A DNA stretch of 64,000 bases from Nostoc carneum NIES-2107 (lineage in GTDB: Bacteria > Cyanobacteriota > Cyanobacteriia > Cyanobacteriales > Nostocaceae): contig AP018180.1 in NCBI GenBank assembly GCA_002368155.1, positions 2,079,947-2,143,946 of the forward strand, in the 5' to 3' direction. Numbering within the stretch: the stretch's first letter is position 1; every line of letters starts with the position of its first letter. The notes under the pieces are model-generated. The model was not told where the DNA came from. It was given only the letters and a program-made list of their open reading frames with translations, and ran no database searches. Below are positions 19,141 through 28,383 of this stretch, one piece after another. The position numbers and the translations under genes are program-made.

Positions 19141-19824
19141 TTATTCTACTAGACCATGCTTCATGGCAAACCGTACCAGTTCGGCGCGGTTACTTGTTGC
19201 CGTTTTCCTCAATAAATTACTCACGTACTTTTCTACAGTCCGCGCACTCAGATGTAACTGATGACCCATTTCGGCATTTGAAAGCCCATGAGTTAAAAGT
19301 TCTAACACTTCTTGTTCTCTAGATGTGAGATCTGAGATCATTGGCGATTTATGAACTTGAGTCATTTGAGATGGCTGGGCTGTCATGGGTTTTGTTGACT
19401 GAGAATTGCCCAAATTTTCTTGTTCAGAAAAACGGTACTCTGATTGAATAATTTGCGATCGCTCTAACAAATTACGAATAGCAGCGGCTAACTCTTCCAA
19501 CTCAAAAGGTTTGGGTAAGTACAAATCACACCCCGACTGATATCCCAGAATCCTTTCCTGAGTCTTTGTCCGCGCTGTTAATAAAATTACAGGTAATAAA
19601 CGGAATTTTGGTTGTTGACGTACTCGGCGCACCAATTCATAGCCATTCATTCGTGGCATGACAATATCGGTGACAATTAGATCGGGATGATACTCTTCCA
19701 CCATCAACAAAGCCTCTTGACCGTCATTAGCGGTGATTACTGAATAGCCAGAGAGTTCAAGATAATCACTAATAGACAGACGAGTGCCCAGATCATCATC
19801 CACTACAAGGATCATCAAGGGCAT
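19141..19824 (-). CDS. NarL/LuxR-type response regulator, Rre1 (Ycf29)-like
   Basis: 227 residues from the ATG at 19824, where the conserved part (MPLMILVVDDDLGTRLSISDYLE) begins; AGGGG lies about 10 nt upstream. The frame is open to 19920, adding an unconserved Ser-rich stretch. Receiver domain (1-125): acidic DDD, phospho-acceptor Asp in VTDIVMPRMNG, LTART, and PKPFELEEL. A 40-residue linker follows, then a LuxR-type HTH (LTSREQEVLELLTHGLSNAEMGHQLHLSARTVEKYVSNLL). From memory it closely matches Rre1/Ycf29, the stress regulator partnered with Hik2/Hik34-type kinases in cyanobacteria. No kinase is adjacent. Class certain, Rre1 orthology likely. Confidence 0.88.
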   Translation of the reverse strand: MPLMILVVDDDLGTRLSISDYLELSGYSVITANDGQEALLMVEEYHPDLIVTDIVMPRMNGYELVRRVRQQPKFRLLPVILLTARTKTQERILGYQSGCDLYLPKPFELEELAAAIRNLLERSQIIQSEYRFSEQENLGNSQSTKPMTAQPSQMTQVHKSPMISDLTSREQEVLELLTHGLSNAEMGHQLHLSARTVEKYVSNLLRKTATSNRAELVRFAMKHGLVE

Positions 19825-19920
19825 GGACAGTACACCCCTAGCATTGGTTTGACTTGGCAATTGACTTTTAGGAGCACTATTAGTGAACACAGGCGATAAT
19901 AGTGTGTTCTTATGTTTCAT

Positions 19921-20386
19921 ACTATGACAGGTTTAACAATTAATTACTGCCTCAGGACTGATTTATTAAGAAAAACTTAAATCTTTAGAAATTGTTAAAG
20001 AAATGTAACGCGCCCTGAAATTTTATTAATGGAAAACTGTAGAAAATTTTGTACTTCATCACAAATAACCAATACGTTAGAGTAATCTTTTACCTTACTG
20101 TAAATTACAATTTACTAAATCAACAGTCTGGTTGAGGTAAAAGTTGGCAGAAAATTCTAGCTTCAAAATAGCGTTGACTGTTGACTGTTGACTGGGAAGA
20201 GAGGTTTTCATGTTTAGTTGTGGTTTTTTCCACTGAAGGGCTAGTTTGAGAAGTAAAAAAAGCTAAATTAATAGGATGAGTCTGATATCCATAGTCACCA
20301 GATATAGTGGTTTAATATAGCCCTGATAAATTTCTCAGCTAGTTCAAACGATTATTTAGATAAATTTTACTACCGTATAATTTTCA
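19921..20386. other. Divergent upstream region, no gene seen
   Basis: 466 AT-rich bases between the regulator gene and smpB. Contains GTTGACT heptamers (about 20173-20195). A TATAAT hexamer at 20376-20381 lies only 5 nt before the smpB ATG, so if it is used the mRNA would be nearly leaderless. No coding frame or RNA gene is recognised. Confidence 0.4.
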
Positions 20387-20854
20387 ATGAGCGACAAGAG
20401 CGAAGGTTACAAAGTAATTAGCGACAATCGTCAAGCCCGTTATTTGTATGAAATCCTAGAAACTTACGAAGCTGGAATTCAGTTAACGGGAACCGAAGTT
20501 AAGTCCATTCGCGCAGGTAAGGTGAATCTCCAAGATGGCTATGCTTTAATTCGCAATGGCGAAGCATGGTTAATCAACGTGCATATTTCTCCTTATGTTG
20601 CTAGTGGGCAGTATTTTAATCATGAACCACGCCGTACAAGAAAACTATTACTACATCGTCAAGAACTCCGCAAGCTAATTGGCAAAGTCGAACAGCAAGG
20701 TTTAACTTTAGTTCCCTTAAAAATGTACTTCAAACGCGGTTGGGTAAAAGTTAGTATAGCCCTTGGCAAAGGTAAAAAACTCCATGACAAGCGCGACGAC
20801 CTCAAACGGCGACAAGACCAACGCGACATTCAACGCGCAATCAAAAATTATTAA
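20387..20854 (+). CDS. smpB: SsrA-binding protein
   Basis: 155 residues, full length. SmpB binds tmRNA and the ribosome in trans-translation, rescuing stalled ribosomes. Conserved: DNRQARYLYEILETYEAGIQLTGTEVKSIRAGKVNL, the HISPY strand, RTRKLLLHRQE, and the basic C-terminal tail GKGKKLHDKRDDLKRRQDQRDIQRAI. The ssrA (tmRNA) gene was not seen in the window. Confidence 0.98.
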   Translation: MSDKSEGYKVISDNRQARYLYEILETYEAGIQLTGTEVKSIRAGKVNLQDGYALIRNGEAWLINVHISPYVASGQYFNHEPRRTRKLLLHRQELRKLIGKVEQQGLTLVPLKMYFKRGWVKVSIALGKGKKLHDKRDDLKRRQDQRDIQRAIKNY

Positions 20855-21379
20855 CAAGATTAAGAAGGTAGGAGGAACCGAAAAAATTAGATAAAGGACT
20901 CCAAAGAAAAAATATCCCATTGCTTTGTAAACAGGGATATAAAGCATAGACGCGATTAATCGCGTCTCAACGTGCATAAAGAGTAAAATTCCTATTAAAT
21001 CTAGGAATTAGAATAATTTATTTTTGAGATTTCCAGAAGAAAAATCAGGGAGTCAGTTGTATAGGTGGGTTAGCTACCTTGAATTACTAGGAATCTAGGA
21101 ACGTTAGCGGCTTGGATTTGTACCAGGTCGCATTTTTTTCTCTGCAAGATGTGACACGAAGGTAGTATGTGTTCCATTAAAAATATTTTGATTTTCTTAT
21201 AAGTAAATTTAATTGTACTTTTCTCAATATTCAGGAGAGATTTCAAACTTCTTTCCTGCTTTTATATATCTCGAGTGTGAGTTAAACAACTTCTGAGGTT
21301 ATCGCCGCAGATTGATTTTCTTCATGTTGAGACTCGATACAGTGGTGAGTAACTTTGGAAGGGATGAGGAACTTACAAC
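20855..21379. other. Intergenic region with one dispersed palindrome
   Basis: 525 bases without a gene. The only clear structure is the perfect 20-bp palindrome AGACGCGATTAATCGCGTCT at 20948-20967, related to the copies at 4906 and 49718. The rest is AT-rich leader for the small gene at 21380, whose ATG is preceded by GATGAGGA about 11 nt upstream. Confidence 0.5.
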
Positions 21380-21673
21380 ATGACACGGAATTTAACTAAA
21401 GTACTTGGTACTGGTGTTCTGACATTAAGTATGGGCATTTTAACATTAACTTCACCTGTAAAAGCCCAAACCACTAGCGACCCTGGAACTAGCACCGGAA
21501 CCACCACCACAGCACCAACTACAACAACTTATGATCGCAATGATTTTGATTGGGGTTGGTTGGGTTTACTGGGTCTGTTAGGTTTAGCTGGTTTGACAGG
21601 TAAAAGACGTGATGATGAACCAACCCGTTATCGCGATCCCAGTACTCCAGGTGCTAGTACCTACAGAGAGTAA
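21380..21673 (+). CDS. Small secreted WGxxGxxG-CTERM protein
   Basis: 97 residues. Signal peptide (MTRNLTKVLGTGVLTLSMGILTLTSPVKA-Q), a short Thr/Ser-rich mature region, then the tripartite C-terminal anchor: WGWLGLLGLLGLAGLTG followed by KRRDDE. This matches the WGxxGxxG-CTERM class of cyanobacterial/actinobacterial proteins, presumed to be surface or membrane-attached through the Gly-rich helix. About 20 residues after the basic stop-transfer complete the protein. Own terminator downstream. Function unknown. The cyanoexosortase 6 kb away normally acts on PEP-CTERM-like tails, which this is not. Confidence 0.8.
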   Translation: MTRNLTKVLGTGVLTLSMGILTLTSPVKAQTTSDPGTSTGTTTTAPTTTTYDRNDFDWGWLGLLGLLGLAGLTGKRRDDEPTRYRDPSTPGASTYRE

Positions 21674-21699
21674 ACAATCGATTTTTGGGGTTGAAATAT

Positions 21700-21791
21700 G
21701 GTTCGGTTAAGGGGAAAAAAATAAAGGGTGAATTCAAAAATGCACCCTTTTTCCCAAATTACAAGCAATATGAAAAATAATTAACCGAACC
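21700..21791 (+). terminator. Terminator hairpin nested in a wider inverted repeat
   Basis: Inner stem AAAGGGTG (21723-21730) pairs with CACCCTTT (21743-21750) and is followed by TTCCC; A-runs precede it. Around it, GGTTCGGTTAA (21700-21710) is perfectly complementary to TTAACCGAACC (21781-21791). It lies between the convergent genes at 21380 and 21827 and may serve both. Confidence 0.55.
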
Positions 21792-21826
21792 TGAGTGTTA
21801 GTAGCTTGCCTGACAATTTGGTATGT

Positions 21827-23254
21827 TCAGCTGGCGGAAGGTTCAGAGTTAGTTGAATTCAACTCAGAAGTCCTATTTTTAGCTAAAGGTGTCCAGTAGC
21901 TAGCAACCAAGCCTACCAATAGCCACCAAATACTGTTCACTTCCGGACGGAACCAGACTGTATCAAAAGTACCATGAGCCAGCATACCGAGCATGGAAGC
22001 GATCGCCCCAATTAACCAAAATCCCTCGATGTTGCCTAGCTGTCGCAATCGTTTGATTTGTAAGTAGCCGGCATTGAAGGTGACAATTAGTAGCCACACA
22101 AAACAGCCTAAACCAATAAAGCCGGTTTCTACAGCAATTTCTAGCAAAATTGAATAAGCACTTAAAGCGCTATAACGGGGCTGTTGGTAAAGAGGATAGA
22201 TTTTATTAAAAGCATTATGACCAGGGCCAATACCTAAAACTGGGCGATCGCCAATCATCTTGAAGACAGCATCCCAAACATTGCGCCGGAAGTTATTACT
22301 GCTATCTTGACGGTCAGCAAAAATACTGAAAATCCGCAGGCGTAATGGCTCAATAAATATTACTCCTAGCAGCAATATTCCTAATAAACCGCCAATCAGA
22401 ATCGGCAGCGACCAAGTTCGCCAAAAAGGAGGCATTTGCAAACTTCGCCAATAAATTAGCAATGCCAATGTAGTTAATACTGCAACTACTAAACCAATCC
22501 AACCACCACGGCTAAAAGTTAGTACTAGACAGGAAGCGTTAACAATTAACGCTGTTACGGCTAAAGCCTTCTTATACCAGCTTTGCCATGCAAAAATTGC
22601 CACCAAACTAAAAATGACTGCGGGAAGAAGATATCCAGCCAATAAATTGGGATTGCCTAAATAACTGTAGACCCTGGTAGTTTTCGACAAAGGCGATTCT
22701 GGATCTGTCCAAGTTGCTAATGCAGGTGCGCCAAAAAACCATTGCCGCATTCCATAGACGCTCACAATTAGCGACACGTGCAGATACAAGGCGATCAACC
22801 AAGAACGCAGACGAGATGACCTCATTACCCTAGCACAAAGCGCAAATAGCACTAAATACAGTGTTAGAGTAACGAAATCGTTTAAGGCCGCTTTTTTGAC
22901 TGGTGAAAATGCTGTCGCTATTGCCGCAATTGCCCAGTAAAGCAATACCAACAGATGGATGGGTGTCAATGATGAGGAATTTGTTGGTGTTGCTTCATCC
23001 GATAAAGTTAGCAATAGCCAAAATACTCCACAAGCTGCTAACAACAAACCGAGTAAGGTAGTAGAAACAAAGGGAGCTAGGCAATATATGATGCTCAGTA
23101 AGGCAGCGGCGATTGTGTCTCCCCACTGTAGCAAGATACTACTTTGCCGCCACGAAGATAACAGACCTACTATAGATCTATAGAGGTAGCTAGTAGCAAA
23201 ATATTCTTTGACCGTCAAAGACGATAGAGTGAATTGTTGCCAGACTAAATTCAT
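21827..23254 (-). CDS. ictB: IctB-type inorganic carbon/O-antigen ligase-like membrane protein
   Basis: 475 residues from the ATG at 23254 (a TTG at 23272 is possible). About ten hydrophobic segments and a Wzy/O-antigen-ligase domain with the periplasmic signature (YSYLGNPNLLAGYLLP; FSRGGWIGLVVA; RRNVWDAVFKMIGDRPVLGIGPGHNAFNKIYPLYQ). The N-terminus (VWQQFTLSSLTVKEYFATSYLYRSIVGLLSSWRQSS) is the signature start of cyanobacterial IctB, named for a role in internal inorganic carbon. The real activity is disputed, and the domain suggests a glycan-transfer enzyme. Monocistronic. Confidence 0.88.
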   Translation of the reverse strand: MNLVWQQFTLSSLTVKEYFATSYLYRSIVGLLSSWRQSSILLQWGDTIAAALLSIIYCLAPFVSTTLLGLLLAACGVFWLLLTLSDEATPTNSSSLTPIHLLVLLYWAIAAIATAFSPVKKAALNDFVTLTLYLVLFALCARVMRSSRLRSWLIALYLHVSLIVSVYGMRQWFFGAPALATWTDPESPLSKTTRVYSYLGNPNLLAGYLLPAVIFSLVAIFAWQSWYKKALAVTALIVNASCLVLTFSRGGWIGLVVAVLTTLALLIYWRSLQMPPFWRTWSLPILIGGLLGILLLGVIFIEPLRLRIFSIFADRQDSSNNFRRNVWDAVFKMIGDRPVLGIGPGHNAFNKIYPLYQQPRYSALSAYSILLEIAVETGFIGLGCFVWLLIVTFNAGYLQIKRLRQLGNIEGFWLIGAIASMLGMLAHGTFDTVWFRPEVNSIWWLLVGLVASYWTPLAKNRTSELNSTNSEPSAS

Positions 23255-23892
23255 AAAAAACGCTGTGAGCAATTAGCACGCCCGCTTAAGACTTGGACTT
23301 AATCATAATGCGGGTAGAAATAAAATGGTAATCAAGCAAATTGTCAATGGAGAATTTGATTAACAGTCCATCATCATTATTCAGTACGATGACTTGTAAC
23401 CAGGGACTATTGCCCATAATCTGACAAATTTACTTGCGTGCTAGCTTTCACAGCTATTTAGTTATTGAGAAAATACAGTGCTGATGTTTGAATAAAAGAA
23501 AATTTATGTTCATTCCCGATATTTTAGATACCAGCTTCTTGGTGGAGGAGCTATGCGATCGCCTGCGCGGGTCTAAATTAAAAATAGGGGCGAGGGAATA
23601 AAGATTTTCATATTTGGTTGTTGCTTGTTCCTATTACGAGTTTGGGAAAAGGATGTAAGGATTTAGGGAATATTCCTTTTTTATGCTGATTTATGACATT
23701 TTTTTGGCATTGCTGATTGGAAAAAGTGCGATATTACTGAACTATAAATTTTAGTCTCTAGTACCGCTACGTTGAATGCGTAATGACATCATTTACAAGG
23801 GTTGCAGTTGTTGGGAAGCCTTTATTTGTTTACGCCCTGCTGTACTAGTCCCTTTTTCATAATTCCAGATATAAACAGTTTGTGACGTTTAC
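23255..23892. other. Intergenic region, no convincing gene
   Basis: About 640 bases. Contains one 31-codon frame from the ATG at 23506 with no homologous feel, and a HIP1-rich stretch. No repeats of the families seen elsewhere, and no tRNA-like fold was recognised by eye. Confidence 0.4.
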
Positions 23893-25449
23893 TTACATAT
23901 CATTAACTGTCTCTGCGGATGTCACCGCTTGTAATGGCAAAGAAAGCACATAGCGGTATCCTGATTCTGGTGAACCTTGAATAGAAATTTGTCCCCCATG
24001 TAATTCTGCTAGCTGACAGCTAAGTAATAAGCCTAAGCTTTCCCGAGACAAACCATTTTGACGTTGAGCCACATCTACACCTGAATTCATAGTCAGGACA
24101 TCAGAGTGGGCATCCAAGTTTTTGGCATCCATGATTAATGGTAAGTTTCCAACTGGCTCATGATTGTCTAGATGCAGATTGTAGGGTGATGACTCACCAG
24201 TCAGTTCCAGCAGAGTTAAGGGGCTAAGACGAAAATAGGGATCGACTTCAGTGATTCCATCTCCCAACCAGGGATGGGAAACCCAAACTGTAATGTTCAA
24301 CATGTTTTCTTTATAGGAAACATGAATCCGCACCACACTACCGGTAGCAGACATTTGAATCACGCTAAAAATTAGGTGATACAACATTTGTCTGACTTTA
24401 TCTTTATCTAAAGGACAAATGCGGCTATGTCCAGGTTCTATAGATAAACGAATATCTTGCTCGCGGCGGTTAGCAGCTTCTTCTAGAGTATTGATGGCTT
24501 GTTGACATACCATTTCAATATCTACAGGCGCTAGATTCAAATCGCTAGAGCTTTCATTCATTGCTCCTAGTTCAGTAATTTCATTGACCAAGGACAGTAA
24601 ATATCGACCGCTATGTTGAATAATATCGAGATATTCTCTTTGCTTGGTTGTTAACGGCCCGTAAATCTCCCGCCCTAGCACACTAGCCATACCTAGTACA
24701 GATGTCAGCGGTGTCCGTAACTCCTGAGTTAGCTGTCCTAACAGTTCTAATTTGAGTTCTTTTGTCGAAAAAGAGCCTTTTTCTAAAGTAGAAGGGTTGA
24801 GTTTGATCTCACTGTTACTATCATTATTAAATGCCAAACTCAGAGGTGCTTTAGCAGAACTAATTTCTGATTTACTCTGTAACAGCCGATTGCGCTCAAA
24901 CTCACTCATGCTCCAACGAGCAATGATTTCTAAAAACTCAATATCTCGCGCTGTAAAGTTGCGCGGTACTAAATCCATTACTTCCAATGCACCCAGACAA
25001 TGACCGGAAGCATCAATTAGTGGTACTCCCAAGTAAGCCCGAATGCCATATTCCTGGATCAACTTACTGTTGGCAAGTACTGGGTCAGTAATTTTATGTG
25101 TATCTTTAAACTCTAAAAATTGAAAGCTATCAACAACTTGGCTAGCAAAAGATTCCTGACGTAAGAGTTGACGGCTTTGTGCTAAATGATTCATCGGTCG
25201 TCCTAGCCGGAATAGACCGACTGCTGACTTAAACCAATGACGTTCTTGATCGACAAATCCCAAAATGGAAATAGGTGCTTCCAAAAAATGAGCAGCAGTT
25301 TGAGTAGCTTCTTCAAATACGGGAATTGTTTCTGACTGCCGCAAACCCAAGTCGGACAATGCTTCTAGGCGTTGTTTTTCTTTTGGTTCTTGGGAAGCCC
25401 AACCATCCTTTAAGGCTAATAATTTATTTTCCGGCTCTACCATTAGCAT
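23893..25449 (-). CDS. GAF-domain histidine-kinase-like protein with degenerate catalytic boxes
   Basis: 518 residues (ATG at 25449). GAF domain at about 40-190 (AHFLEAPISILGFVDQERHWFKS...GIRAYLGVPLID); a linker; then a HisKA-like dimerisation region (LLGQLTQELRTPLTSVLGMAS). The H-box has Gln at 242 (codon CAG at 24724-24726) where the phospho-accepting His should be. The ATPase region lacks the N-box Asn: LYHLIFSVIQ has Ser at 362. A G2-like segment (LGLLLSCQLAELHGGQISIQGSPESGYRYVLSLPL) remains. It is therefore probably a pseudokinase or signal scaffold rather than an active kinase. No response regulator is adjacent. The frame is intact over its full length, so it is under selection. Confidence 0.85.
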   Translation of the reverse strand: MLMVEPENKLLALKDGWASQEPKEKQRLEALSDLGLRQSETIPVFEEATQTAAHFLEAPISILGFVDQERHWFKSAVGLFRLGRPMNHLAQSRQLLRQESFASQVVDSFQFLEFKDTHKITDPVLANSKLIQEYGIRAYLGVPLIDASGHCLGALEVMDLVPRNFTARDIEFLEIIARWSMSEFERNRLLQSKSEISSAKAPLSLAFNNDSNSEIKLNPSTLEKGSFSTKELKLELLGQLTQELRTPLTSVLGMASVLGREIYGPLTTKQREYLDIIQHSGRYLLSLVNEITELGAMNESSSDLNLAPVDIEMVCQQAINTLEEAANRREQDIRLSIEPGHSRICPLDKDKVRQMLYHLIFSVIQMSATGSVVRIHVSYKENMLNITVWVSHPWLGDGITEVDPYFRLSPLTLLELTGESSPYNLHLDNHEPVGNLPLIMDAKNLDAHSDVLTMNSGVDVAQRQNGLSRESLGLLLSCQLAELHGGQISIQGSPESGYRYVLSLPLQAVTSAETVNDM

Positions 25450-25452
25450 CAC

Positions 25453-26124
25453 TACCTTGATAATTGCTCGATACTGTAGTTTATATAACCACTGTTTGTG
25501 GATTATTATTTGCTATTTTTAAGCATTCCCCAATTTAACCTCTGATCAACAATCTCAGGACAAAAATTTTCCCTGATGACATTAACCAACAAAGCAATCG
25601 TCTCTGACTTAGTAATTACCGATAGTCAAAATTCTCTTCAAAGTTGTGGCAATCATATTGCTTTATCTTTTACTGCTAGACAGCGTTAGTTAGACTTTTG
25701 GACTGGGTAATATAACACTAAGCAAGGATGGGACATAAAATTTGTACCATTCTTACATATATTAGGTAAATTTCTAGTGTTTAAACTGAATTTCTTTTTA
25801 CCTACAATAGCTGGATGCTAGATTTTCCAAGTGTAATCTCTGGAAGAGTGGATAGTAATGTGCAAAAATTCTGCCTTATTTACTCAGCCTAATATTAGAT
25901 ATGTCAAAGCTGTTGATGATTGTAGACGACATATAGTTGAAGCAATGATATCTGCTTTGGCAAAAATTATCATTACAGCCAGATTTAGGCATATTTATGA
26001 TTAAAATATCGCAATTTTTCCTAATAATGAATTTTTAGCAAAAAAACGCTAATAACTGCGCCTAAGCTTGTGTAATCATTCATCAGTCACATAAATAAAA
26101 CCTGAGTATTCAAATTAAAGTAAT
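25453..26124. other. Long divergent intergenic region
   Basis: 672 bases between the divergent histidine-kinase-like and DegT genes. AT-rich; includes a 48-codon frame (25858-26004, ATG with GGAAGAG 8 nt upstream) that I do not consider supported. No terminators or family repeats seen. Probably long leaders or promoters for both genes. Confidence 0.4.
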
Positions 26125-27297
26125 ATGCCAATAAATTCAACTAGTAATAAAATTCCTTTTGTAGAGCTTAAGTTACAACATCAACCGATTCAACGTCAAC
26201 TAGAAGAAGCAATTGAGGCTGTATTAACCCAAGGAGATTTTGTTTTAGGAAAAGCACTTGCGGATTTTGAGACCGCATTTGCCACAGCATCTGGGACAAA
26301 ATATGGTGTGGGTGTAGCATCTGGAACCGATGCGATCGCTCTGGGCTTGCAAGCTTGTAATATTGGTAACGGCGATGAAGTTTTGTTACCAGTAAATACT
26401 TTTGTCGCCACCCTGATTGGAGTGTTACGTGCTGGGGCGAAGCCAATTTTTGTAGATTGCGATCCCCACACCGCTTTAATTGACTTAGAAGCAGCTGCTA
26501 AGGTAATTACGCCTCAAACTAAAGCCATTATTCCAGTGCATCTTTATGGTCAGATGGTATCGCCCCGCCAATTGTTAGACTTTGCTGACACATACAAGTT
26601 GCTAATTTTTGAAGATGCAGCCCAAGCACACCTAGCAGAGAGGGAAGGATATCGTGCTGGTTCAGTGGGAATTGCAGCTGCTTATAGTTTTTACCCCAGC
26701 AAAAATTTAGGATCGTTTGGCGATGGTGGAATGTTATTGACGCAAGAGGCAGACATAGCGCAAACAATGGTGCGGTTGCGGAATTATGGCGCAGCGAAAA
26801 AGTATTTTCATACAGATTTTGGCACAAATAGCCGCCTAGATACCTTACAAGCCGCAGTATTGCTGGCAAAACTACCATATTTGCAAAATTGGAATTGCGA
26901 TCGCAACAGTATTGCTCAACAGTACGATCAAGAACTATTACCCTTAGCCTCTGCTGGCATTCTACCGATAAAAAATGACAGCGATACAGGGCACGTATAT
27001 CATCTTTATGTAATTAGAGTAGATGATGCTTGTCCCCTCTCACGGGAGCAAATCCAAGAACAACTAGCAGAAAATGGCATTCAGACAGGTATTCATTACC
27101 CAATTCCCTGTCACCTCCAGCCAGCATTTACTAATTTAGGCTATCAAGAAGGTGATTTCCCCCAAGCAGAAAAGCAGGCGAAGCAAATATTATCCTTACC
27201 TATGTATCCAGGTTTAAGCAGTAGCCAAATTAAAGAAGTTGTGGCAGCTATTAGCTCAATTATTACCGCTCAACAACAGTTAATGTACATTTCGTAG
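26125..27297 (+). CDS. DegT/DnrJ/EryC1/StrS family PLP-dependent sugar aminotransferase
   Basis: 390 residues. Fold-type I PLP enzyme: ASGTDAIALGL (phosphate-binding), PVNTFVATLIGVLRAGAKPIFVDCD, EDAAQAHLAEREGYRAGSVG, and the PLP lysine K193 in SFYPSKNLGSFGDGGML. The C-terminal HYPIPCHLQPAF is the usual active-site end. Such enzymes add an amino group to a nucleotide keto-sugar for surface polysaccharide. It lies 86 bp before the cyanoexosortase gene and begins the exopolysaccharide block. The specific sugar is unknown. Confidence 0.93.
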   Translation: MPINSTSNKIPFVELKLQHQPIQRQLEEAIEAVLTQGDFVLGKALADFETAFATASGTKYGVGVASGTDAIALGLQACNIGNGDEVLLPVNTFVATLIGVLRAGAKPIFVDCDPHTALIDLEAAAKVITPQTKAIIPVHLYGQMVSPRQLLDFADTYKLLIFEDAAQAHLAEREGYRAGSVGIAAAYSFYPSKNLGSFGDGGMLLTQEADIAQTMVRLRNYGAAKKYFHTDFGTNSRLDTLQAAVLLAKLPYLQNWNCDRNSIAQQYDQELLPLASAGILPIKNDSDTGHVYHLYVIRVDDACPLSREQIQEQLAENGIQTGIHYPIPCHLQPAFTNLGYQEGDFPQAEKQAKQILSLPMYPGLSSSQIKEVVAAISSIITAQQQLMYIS

Positions 27298-27383
27298 TTG
27301 GGAATTTATTCCTGTCAATTTAAGCACTTAAGTGCTGAATACAAAAGCATTAACTATCAATAAATTTTGCAGTGCTTAACATT

Positions 27384-28277
27384 ATGGCAATTCCACAACA
27401 ACTAAAACATACAAATACTGCACAATTGCTCAATTTGGCAATTTTTGGGGTTTTAATCCTACTTTATGCGCCTATATTGCTGCACTGGTTAGATGGTTGG
27501 TTGCATAAGAATATTAGTACAGAGCATGAATATTTCAGCCACGGGATGATTGGTTTACCCTTTGCCGCTTACCTAGTTTGGTTAGGAAGAAAACAATGGC
27601 AAAGACTACCAAATAATATCAATCCTCTAGGCGCTATTTTACTTTTAGTGGGGGGAGTTTTTTATTTAAGTGGTGTAACAGAGTGGGTTAATCTTTCCTT
27701 ACCCACTATCTTGGCAGGATTATGTTTATGGTTTAAGGGTATACCTGGTTTACGATTACAAGGATTTCCTTTATTATTAGCATTTTTAGCCACTCCCACC
27801 GCAGTACCTTACCTGATTACTCCTTACACTTTACCCCTACAAAGTTTTATTGCTGGGACAGCTGGCTTCATTCTCAATCAGTTTGGTATGGCGGTAACAG
27901 TAGACTCAGCAAATCTGTATGTAGGTGGCAGAATTGTGGAAGTAGCACCCTATTGTGCTGGCTTAAAAATGTTATTCACGACTATATATGTCAGCTTAAT
28001 GCTGCTTTATTGGACAGATGCATTGTCCTCGCGTCGGACAACAACTTGGTTTTTAATAGTTGCTGTGGTTATTAGTATTACTGCCAATATTATTCGGAAT
28101 ACTGCACTCACATTTTTTCATGGTACAGGTCAAGAAGCAGCTTTTACCTGGTTGCATGATAGTTGGGGTGGTGACCTTTATTCTGCTTGTATGTTGCTAT
28201 TATTAGTGCCTTTATTAAATCGGATGAATCGCTATTTCTCTGCAGTTGAAGATAGCGAAGTGGAAGCAGAAAATTAA
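27384..28277 (+). CDS. Cyanoexosortase B
   Basis: 297 residues from the ATG at 27384; the frame extends 4 codons to a GTG. Multi-pass membrane cysteine transpeptidase with about eight hydrophobic segments. The exosortase triad is visible: C191 in EVAPYCAGLKML, R238 in ANIIRNT, and H258 in WLHDSWGG. Exosortases cleave and process C-terminal sorting tails (PEP-CTERM type) at the membrane, usually together with exopolysaccharide export. It is followed by its EpsI-like partner gene. No clear PEP-CTERM substrate is seen in the window. The B subtype is chosen from the overall sequence and the partner type. Confidence 0.9.
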   Translation: MAIPQQLKHTNTAQLLNLAIFGVLILLYAPILLHWLDGWLHKNISTEHEYFSHGMIGLPFAAYLVWLGRKQWQRLPNNINPLGAILLLVGGVFYLSGVTEWVNLSLPTILAGLCLWFKGIPGLRLQGFPLLLAFLATPTAVPYLITPYTLPLQSFIAGTAGFILNQFGMAVTVDSANLYVGGRIVEVAPYCAGLKMLFTTIYVSLMLLYWTDALSSRRTTTWFLIVAVVISITANIIRNTALTFFHGTGQEAAFTWLHDSWGGDLYSACMLLLLVPLLNRMNRYFSAVEDSEVEAEN

Positions 28278-28383
28278 ATCAGTAATTGAAATAGCCATGA
28301 TTGCGGGATGACTGTTAATTTTACTGAACTCATTACATTATGTACCGAAGTAAAATTTTGCTTAACTATTGCAAATTTTATTA

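Noticed and set aside
20855-21379. tmRNA (ssrA) gene next to smpB
   Set aside because: No alanine-tRNA-like ends or tag reading frame could be recognised.
23506-23601. 31-codon reading frame beginning with ATG at 23506
   Set aside because: Too short, no ribosome site, no hydrophobic or other pattern.
25858-26004. 48-codon reading frame with a GGAAGAG ribosome-site-like sequence
   Set aside because: Composition is not protein-like, there is no recognisable feature, and the frame lies in a long AT-rich gap. Conservation would be needed.
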